Assembly: GCA_035610365.1 (NCBI GenBank)
Contig: CM069433.1
Span: 129,846,545 to 129,910,544 of the forward strand
DNA from: Aquatica leii
Taxonomy: Eukaryota > Arthropoda > Insecta > Coleoptera > Lampyridae
Direction of reading: 5' to 3'
DNA length: 64,000 nt
The notes under the pieces are model-generated. The model made no database searches and was not told where the DNA came from. It saw only the letters and a list, made by a program, of their open reading frames with translations. Below, one piece after another: positions 57,061-64,000 of this stretch (the stretch's first letter is position 1; each line of letters begins with the position of its first letter). The position numbers were made by a program, and so were the translations under genes.

Positions 57061-57470
57061 GCCTAATTGTATCGTTTCTAATTGCAAAAACAGTACTTCT
57101 ATAGGCTACAGGTTATTTAGAGTGATACAAGACAACAGTGGTGTAATTTCATTTCGCATCCTAATATGCATAATGATGCACGGATATGTGTGGTAGGTAT
57201 TCATAAAAGCAATGGTGTAGTAATTAATCAATTAATTATTCAAAAGACACTGATTTTTGAAAACATATTTCTTTTAGTGTCACTTTTCTGATGTTCAGTT
57301 TGGAACTGCAAGAATGGATGGTAGTAAGGCAACTGCTGAGGAATTACTGCGAGCAATTTCTTTGATTTTGGAGGGAAATCTAATCAAATTTGCTAGTGAG
57401 AACTTAAGGTTATTAGACAAAACTGGAAAAAACAAAAAACATATTTTTGTAGTCGTGGATAGTTGAAAAT
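57061..57470 (+). pseudogene. THAP-domain-like fragment
   Basis: ATG at 57061 opens MPNCIVSNCKNSTS, GYRLFRVIQ, the CxxxxC start of a THAP zinc finger. After a frame change comes HPNMHNDARICVV, a GTAGGT donor and acceptor TTTTAG (57207-57280), then CHFSDVQFG, supplying the C..H end. A helical tail follows (SKATAEELLRAISLILEG). THAP domains bind DNA in P-element transposases and cellular regulators. It is 6 kb from the P-type transposase at 63000-64000, so linkage is unproven. Confidence 0.45.
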
Positions 57471-57667
57471 TTGTCAAATTATATACTCGTGCAAGACGCT
57501 AACGATTGAAGAAGCGGTTAAACATCTTTTTATCCTATTTAGGTAGTTGTAGCATTCCTAAACGTGTTATCTCAGATTGGGTTAATGCTTTTACGTCGGC
57601 TAGAGATGTTGGTTGCCAATGGTGTGCAGCATATTAAAATAGCAACTAGCAACTAAATCAAAGATGT

Positions 57668-59290
57668 GTCATAATATTAGATGTGCACTTAAACACAACA
57701 CTTAGGTTAGGTAGACACTACAAGAGTGTCAGCACGGGTAACAATAGAAGATATCAATATATAAACAAATAAACATTATTACATTGTATTATTATTGTAT
57801 TGGACTTGAATTACATTAAAAAAAAACAAATCTAACATGGAGCAGTCTTAAATAATAAAAGCCGAGAAAAAAATTAAACAAGAAGCAGACAAGATTATAA
57901 AAAGAATATTAAAGGTTAACCACGTGTTGCGTAAGATGAAATTCTTATAACGAACGGACGAAAGTATTATAAACAAAGAAATACTAGATAGACCATGGGA
58001 AATAATAGCCACTGATTTATTTGAGATGCATAAAAGATATTATCTTTTAATAGCAGACTTATATTGCAAATACACAAAACCTTATTTATTTAGGGAGTAA
58101 TACAACAAGTAAAAACTTAATTTATCATTTTAAAACAACACCACCCAGGCTCAAAAAATCCAAAATACTGTATTTAGATTATGGACCACAATTAACAAGT
58201 AATCATTTTCAATTTTTATTATTAGAATGCGAAATCACTTAAAAAACAAGCAGTCCGAGATATCGACAATCTAATAAGTTCGTTGAGAGACATGTACAAA
58301 ATATAACAAAACTGATCAAAAAAGCAAGTGATGATAACAAATATATTTATCTAACCTTATTAGAATACAGAAACGCGCACCATTCGGTAATGGAACTTTT
58401 TCACCAGTTCAGTTATTATTTGAAAGACGACTCATAGGGATTATACCAATTAAAGAAACTGTATGAAAACCAAAAATATCGAGGTTTCATAAAAACAAAC
58501 TTGAACAACTACAGCGTAAGCATCCAAATCTTACAACAAAAATTTACAAAACATTAAAGCAGTAGATATTCTTCGTCCAATTTCAAGCAAGAGCGTACGT
58601 AAATAATGACTGATCCGTGATCACCGCGTGATAAGGCAAGTACATGCTTAGCATTGACTCTTATTGGCCGTTAAGATGTTATTTTTATTGTTTTTTATTA
58701 TTTTTTTTTATATATACTAATGTATATATTTTATTTTTTAATTTTATTATACACTAAATGTGTCGCAAATCGCAAAATCCCTAATACTGGTCTGTATATT
58801 TTGTTCACGTGAACTCTGCGTGCATTTGTTTACATCCACTCCAGCTTGAAAATAAACAGACTATGGAGTATTGATGCAAAATGTTCAAACAAAACAATGG
58901 GAATCGAGTTACATTGTTAAGGAAAATATTAATCATCCTAGATCATATTATGTTAAACTTGACAAGAGTCAAACAATTATAATAAGAAACAGAATATACT
59001 TGAAAAAATTGAACAATTTTATTATTATGTAGATGTAGATCAGTATAATGAGGTATTTGAAAAATTGTTAAGAGAACAAAAAGTGAGAAAGAAGAAAGTA
59101 AAGAACGAATTGATGAAAGCAGAGAGAAAATGAGCGAGTCTGAATTAGAAAATAAGTTAGAATTAAGAAATTAATGTTGTCATGTACCTACAAATGTTTA
59201 AAAAACTTTCGTACTAAAAAAGTTAAAAAAAATGAGACCTTATAATATTAGGTGTGCACATAGACATAAACACTTAGGTTAGGTAGACAT
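57668..59290 (+). mobile_element. Shrunken Ty3/gypsy element with short terminal direct repeats
   Basis: ATAATATTAG(A/G)TGTGCAC and ACACTTAGGTTAGGTAGACA occur in the same order at 57671-57718 and 59242-59290, about 1.57 kb apart, and probably come from the two LTRs. The 3' LTR may start near 59176, right after the Pol stop. Gag, protease, RT and RNase H are gone. Confidence 0.55.
57880..59173 (+). pseudogene. Ty3/gypsy integrase, broken
   Basis: Readable parts: EILDRPWEIIATDLFEMHKR then YYLLIADLYCKYTKPYLF (first Asp), YLDYGPQLTSNHFQFLLLEC (second Asp), SPRYRQSNKFVERHVQNITK (Glu), LLEYRNAHHS, PVQLLFERRLIGIIP. After a noncoding block (about 58600-58860, perhaps an insertion) the tail resumes with QWESSYIVKENINHPRSYYV and NRIYLKKL, ending ELENKLELRN, stop at about 59173. 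Confidence 0.7.
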
Positions 59291-59317
59291 AGGGTTGCCA
59301 ACCACATCCAATTCCAC

Positions 59318-59401
59318 CAACATTTCTCCGTACTCCGACCCATATAATAAAATCTCCAGCCCATCTAACATTTCTCCGTGCTCCGGCCCATATAATAAAA
59401 T
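59318..59401. repeat. 49-bp tandem repeat, two units
   Basis: CATTTCTCCGTACTCCGACC and CATTTCTCCGTGCTCCGGCC, each followed by CATATAATAAAAT, 49 bp apart. Confidence 0.7.
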
Positions 59402-59409
59402 ATTTAAAA

Positions 59410-60255
59410 TAATATTCTGGATATAAAAACGTATATTGCGCTGCAACATTCTTATAAAAGTGCGAGTTTCAAAAAAGTGCAATGTGCAATGCTATTGCAT
59501 GGATAGAAACGCGCTTTACGTTCGCGGAAGTGCTTTCCACCAAATTTGTTTTTCATTCTTGAATGTTATGAGTGATCTGTGTTATGCAGTGTACCACAGC
59601 CCGTGTCAAACCGTGTGTTTTGAAGGGCGCAGTAAGTTAAATTTAAATTTTATATTTATAATTTATGAATGAGTAACTATTTTATTGGTTTTATTTAGTC
59701 CTTTTTTGTTTTTTCATTAAATTTAATCTGTCATAGATATCGAATTCTGTAGGTGGGAGAGATGAGGCCACGGAAATTACCCAAGGAAGAATCTAGTCTA
59801 AAAACAGCAAAAAATAAACTTAAGATATCGAAACATTATTTTACAGTTTACAGTTTCATGCAAACTGGCTTAAAAAACCGGAGTATAAAAATTAGTTAGT
59901 AAAACAGAACAATTTAATTCCAAAATGTAAATTATGTTGCATAACATTTGTAATAAAGCACGACAGAAAGTACTTATAACTACCTTGGCATTTATTCGAG
60001 TGCGAAAGTGGTCAATTTTTTAACAGTACTTTGCTGCGCTCATTTTCTATTTAAGAGTACAGCAAGTATTCTACACCTATTTTTATAGACCAGTGAAGAC
60101 GTTCTAGGTTGTAGAAAAAAACAGCATGTAAAACTCTTGCAGAAAGAACCATTGAAAAACTTTATATGAAGTTCTTTCCACACTCTTATTATAACATACT
60201 ACATATTGCTTTTCATTACTACTTAATAAAATTTTAATCACTGATATTATTTATA
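59410..60255. other. Gap with weak coding hints
   Basis: A short plus-strand stretch near 59930-60000 (KCKLCCITFVIKHD) might be a zinc-finger remnant; nothing else is supported. Confidence 0.3.
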
Positions 60256-60830
60256 GATGGAAATTGCGAGTACATTCATAAAGATAATGTATGTATTCCG
60301 AGTGTATCCCAGCCCACCATACCCCATGAAGGCACATCGCTTGAAAATAGTAATTATAGGACTTACGTACTGTAAAAAACACAATATTATGTAAATGTTT
60401 ATTCCAGATGCAAAAGGGAAATATTATACTTCTGATTTCCCTCTATGAAAGATATGGTAAAGATTTTGAGTGATGCATGAAAGAAAATATTTGGCAGAAA
60501 GTTGCCACTGAAATGGTGAATGTCACGGAAAGGAAGTTCACTTACATACAAGTTGACGCAAAGCGGAAAGTGCTGGTGAAAACATATAAGGATGTGCTAA
60601 AGTACAATAACGTAATAGCTAAAAACAGAAAACTTTGGCAGTATTTTGAGTTGATGCATAACATTTTATACAACAGACCGGAAATAAACCCAGTGGCTAC
60701 AAGCAGCAGCCTCTCTGGTTTACAGATGAGAAACTGTAATGCATCACCACTAGCATCTAAAAGTAATGGATCACCATCGAGTTTTTCAGCAGAAAAGGGA
60801 AATCCAAAGAAGATGCTTTTATTCATTGTT
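60256..60830 (+). pseudogene. Myb/SANT-like DNA-binding protein
   Basis: A short exon (about 60256-60370, NCEYIHKDNVCIPSVSQPTI) is followed, after an acceptor TTATTCCAG at about 60402, by ILLISLYERYGKDFE, one stop (60474), and MKENIWQKVATEMVNVTERK then KRKVLVKTYKDVLKYNNVIA and RKLWQYFELMHNIL. Three helices with conserved W positions and K-K-Y fit the trihelix Myb/SANT-like domains of insect transposon-derived proteins and Harbinger accessory proteins. A serine-rich tail follows. A Harbinger terminus lies about 75 bp downstream, so this may be a separate insertion target. Confidence 0.55.
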
Positions 60831-61299
60831 TTTTATTTACACTTATTTTGTAATAGTTCCTATTTAATTTCAATTTATACAAATATTAGTGTTTTAAGAT
60901 CAGGGGGGTTATTCTACACTTTCGCATTCGCAAAAATCGTTCGCATTGGCAACGGTTTTCTAAATCCGTATCCTACACTTTCGCAATCAATTTTCGTGCG
61001 CTTCCTCAATTGCGATATTTCGGTGAATGCGAATATCGAATGCGAACGGTAAACAGTGCTCGCTTTCGTATTTACGTGCGCATTTAAAGGCGTTTGGACT
61101 GGAGGATTTAACCTTAGTTTTCAATAACAAGTGACAATTTGTTATCAATCTTCTATTTTATTATTTATATATTATTTTTGTGTTTTTTTTATTTTATTCT
61201 TATTATTACTACTATACTTTTCAATTTAATTAGCTCAGCTATAGATAAGTATATATAATATCATATAATAATGTAATGAGTACAAACACGCTAATAGTT

Positions 61300-62540
61300 G
61301 TTATTTTAGATATTGATTATGCTGTAGGTTTAATTCTGTTACAAGTAGCAGAGGAAGAACAACACCGACATCGTAATGTTGCAGAAAGAAGTGATCCTTT
61401 AAATGAAATGCCTAACGAACAATTTAAAAAATTGTTTCGGTTAACGTTGTAATTAGTACGTTTTGTTCTTGGTGTGTTGGAACCACACTTACCAGCTCAA
61501 CAAAGGCCAAGTGGCATTGACATTTACACAAAGGTACAAATATCTTACTTATATAAGAATTTTTAAAACTGTTTTTGTGTTATAGGTGTTAGTGACGTTA
61601 AGATTTTATGCCAGTGGTAATTACCAATTAGATGTGGCATCAAATTTTAATTTTAATCTTAGCCAATCATCTGCGAGTCGCTGCATTAGAGAGGTCACTG
61701 ATTTAATTAAATACACCTGAAGTGTTTAATCGGTTTGTTTTTTTTCTCAAGAAATCGGCACGAGTTAAACACTATTCGCATAGAGTAAGACATTTTATAT
61801 TAACTTATGGTGAATGTTACTCCTCTTACTTCAAGGTTTAATCGATTACATCGTTTCCCGGGGGTTATAGGATGTATTGATTGCACACATGGAGCCGTAT
61901 TTCCACCTCATCGCGACGATGAGAATTATCCGGAGCATTTTTATGTTAACCGGAAGAATTGCCATTCTTTAAATGTTCAGCTTGTATGTAAAGTACTTGT
62001 TAATGTGAACCTATGCATCATAACAATTTATTTTGTAGATTTGTGATTCAAAATTAAGAATTTTAAATGTACATGCATCATTTTCAGGAAGCACCAATGA
62101 TGCATTTATATGGAATGCATCTAACATTTTGCCAGTTCTTCGCAACTTACATGCTGCAGGAAACAAAGGACATTTTTTACTAGGTAACTTTCAAAATGTA
62201 TTTGCCTTATATATAATTCTTTTGGGTGATTCGGGATATCCACTGCTCTCATTGCTGTTGACCCCTCTACAACAAGAATCTCCTGCAGGAACTCCAGAAT
62301 TTATGTACCAGCAACGACATAAATTACATGTGTAATAGAGCGTTCCAATGGAGTATTGAAGGCCAGATTTCGTTGTCTCGTTGATGACGTTGTGGATTAT
62401 GACTTGGGTATGTTCGATAGACAAAATAATAGCCACCCAGACCCAAACATGGTTATGAACCGAATAAATCCTAAGTTAGCTGAGGAGCGCGCTAATAGAG
62501 CAACAGTGATTCGTGGCACGCCTCTATGTAACTTATTTAG
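61300..62540 (+). pseudogene. PIF/Harbinger (DDE_4-like) transposase
   Basis: Exon pieces: from 61315, DYAVGLILLQVAEEEQHRHR and NEMPNEQFKKLFRLTL, a stop, then VLGVLEPHLPAQQRPSGID; intron about 61534-61585; then VTLRFYASGNYQLDVAS and FNLSQSSASRCIREVTDLI; 61807-61986, [20 protein letters not shown] (first Asp) and [19 protein letters not shown]; intron 61987-62038 (GTATGT to TTGTAG); then [20 protein letters not shown] with the second acidic site in STNDAFIW; intron about 62184-62226; DSGYPLLSLLLTP; finally IERSNGVLKARFRCL-type reading and EERANRATVIRGTPL to about 62540. Stops at 61450 and 61719 region. Well preserved but not intact. Confidence 0.8.
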
Positions 62541-62599
62541 TTTAAAATTATACTCATATTTAACAAAATTTGTTTATTATAATTTATAAGTTAGTTTTA

Positions 62600-62920
62600 A
62601 TTTTTTAAGGCTTCCGCAATTTCCTCAAGGACTTTTACCTTACGATGTTCATAGCCAGCCATCTCACGCATAATAGCAAGTTTCTCTTTATAATAGTTTT
62701 CTTTTATCTCATTTTTTTAAGAGATTTCTCATAACTATCTACTGCTTCTACTGTTTTAGTAGACATTTGAGTTTTGCTTTACGCTCTGATCTAATTCAGG
62801 TGGTGAAGGTACAACAGAGGGCAGTCATGGAGCTTCTGAAGGAAATTGAATCTCTATTGCTTCAGATTCCATGTTTATAATTTCTGCAACAAATACCGTA
62901 TCGGAGTATTCTGCCATTGA
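62600..62920 (-). pseudogene. Harbinger accessory (Myb-like) protein, C-terminal part
   Basis: The minus strand reads MAEYSDTVFVAEIINMESEA, IEIQFPSEAP, stops, then KNEIKENYYKEKLAIMREMA and GYEHRKVKVLEEIAEALKN, a lysine/glutamate-rich helical end typical of the second protein of Harbinger elements. The Myb/SANT part is not readable upstream. Confidence 0.5.
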
Positions 62921-62999
62921 TTAACTAACATTTTGATGGTCCTCAATCGACACAAATATAGTAAAAGTATATGGACATTTTCTGATTACTTAATGCAAA

Positions 63000-64000
63000 A
63001 ATTTTTACAACCAAAACAAAAAGTCAAATATACTTCAGAATTGTGTCGCTTAGCTTTTATTCTCAGAAAGATTATGTTAGAGATACATTTAACTAAAATT
63101 TACCTCATCCATCTACTTTAACTAAATGGTTTAGAAGTATAAATGGTACGACTGGTTTTTATGATGAGGCGCTGAAAATTAAATGACAGGAAGCACGGTT
63201 AAAGAACAAAAGCATCGTGTGTAATTTAGTGATGGTAAACAAAATGAGAAAATCGGAAAACAAATATGGAGCACTCTGACGAACTGGAAGAAGCTAAAGA
63301 AGTGTGGGTTTTTATGCTTGTTCCAATAAATGATTATTGGAAAATACCGTTTGCATAGGTTTTCCTATCTGGGCTAAATGGATCACAACGGGCAAATATA
63401 ATATTAAAAGGTTTAGATTTTTTTTAATTCTATCAATATAATTATCGCGTAGTTAACATTTCATGGCGCACCGGTAAATTTGAATATTTCTAAACTTGGA
63501 GCAGGTTTTACAAATATGGACAATCTTAAAATACATTTTAAAAATCCATCAAATGATTCTAACATTTTCATTATGCCATCAAATAATTCTGACGTTTTCA
63601 TTATACCAGATTCTTAAGTTAATTCGAAATTGTTTCGCAATTCAAAAAGTACTAGTAGCGGCAAATAATCGATAAATCCGATGGGAATATTATCGTAAAC
63701 AAGTAGATCTACAAGAAAAAGAAGGTTTACATCTTACAAAGAAGCTTAAGAAGAGACATTTACAGTGATTTAATGAAAAAATGAAGGTACAAGGTGCTGC
63801 CCACACGTTTAGTGATAGTGTTGCAAATGCGTTAGAGTTTCTGTGTTGCAAACTTAAAATTCCCGAATTTGAAAGTACCGAAGAAACTATAGAATGCTGT
63901 CGTGTGATATATAACGCTTTTGACATTTTAAATACTAGAAACTTTTCATCCAAATCGAAATATAAAGTTCCACTGAACAAGCAAAATTCGACTAACATTT
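63000..64000 (+). pseudogene. P-element/THAP9-like transposase, cut by the window edge
   Basis: About 63020-63180: KVKYTSELCRLAFILRK and STLTKWFRSINGTTGFYDEA. About 63455-63600: HGAPVNLNISKLGAGFTNMD and NLKIHFKNPSND. 63785-64000: KMKVQGAAHTFSDSVANALE, FLCCKLKIPEFESTEETIEC and FDILNTRNFSSKSKYKVPL, the conserved block of P-type transposases before their C-terminus. Stops occur at 63183 and 63616, among others. The gene continues beyond the window. No THAP finger is attached here. Confidence 0.7.

Larger units (their letters stand above)
60903..62935 (+). mobile_element. PIF/Harbinger element with transposase and opposite-strand accessory gene
   Basis: The left end is likely GGGGGGTTATTCTACACTTT at 60903, a GGG-starting end as in many insect Harbinger elements, followed by internal direct and inverted copies of CTACACTTTCGCA and GAATGCGAA (to about 61050). 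It contains the transposase (plus, 61300-62540) and a short accessory C-terminus (minus, 62600-62920). The right end was not found. Confidence 0.6.

Noticed and set aside
59436..59672. 78-residue plus-strand frame as a gene
   Set aside because: No motif or splice support; it overlaps a repeat-derived region.

Overview
The window looks like repeat-rich, AT-rich nuclear DNA of an arthropod, most likely an insect. The evidence is spliced, intron-containing transposon genes, families common in insect genomes (DUF4806-type proteins, Penelope, hAT, Harbinger, P/THAP9-like, Ty3/gypsy) and the absence of any bacterial gene layout. I cannot name the species. I recognise no complete ordinary host gene. 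Almost every coding segment belongs to a transposable element, usually broken by stops and frameshifts.

Layout: (a) 823-5620, a DNA transposon with terminal inverted repeats and GACGTC-rich subterminal arrays, coding on the minus strand for an intact 652-residue tnp2-like transposase and a spliced DUF4806-type protein; (b) 5923-9695, a Penelope-like retroelement with RT, GIY-YIG, pseudo-LTRs and hammerhead-like motifs; (c) 10055-14746, a MULE/NOF-like element (transposase, Ulp1 protease, zinc-binding tail) carrying inserted gypsy debris and a well-formed hammerhead core; (d) 14936-16578, a long palindrome; (e) 17040-18796, a second DUF4806/tnp2 pair; (f) 18831-20750, a viral-type packaging ATPase remnant and an unrecognised GC-richer ORF; (g) 21466-22354, an hAT fragment; (h) 23989-27489, a third DUF4806/tnp2 locus; (i) 28206-30970, a Mutator-like gene with a YqaJ nuclease domain; (j) 31111-31990, gypsy; (k) 32395-35023, an hAT element with a perfect 8-bp target duplication; (l) 35175-40310, a fourth tnp2/DUF4806 pair; (m) 41010-43981, a 5'-truncated gypsy; (n) 46268-46580, a heat-shock-element promoter without a coding gene; (o) 49480-51650, pogo/Tigger-like fragments; (p) 54880-55975, a MULE; (q) 57061-59235, a THAP-like fragment and a shrunken gypsy; (r) 60256-62935, a Myb/SANT-like gene and a Harbinger element; (s) 63000-64000, a P/THAP9-like transposase cut by the window edge.

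The strongest candidate for something under-described is the repeated pairing of a tnp2-like transposase with a DUF4806-type protein. It occurs at four diverged loci in 40 kb, in three gene arrangements. I infer a two-component transposon group in which the DUF4806 protein may act as an accessory, end-binding factor. Other leads are the hammerhead motifs (one canonical, one with a paired C3U/G8A change) and the heat-shock-type promoter. All calls come from reading the sequence; no search was run.
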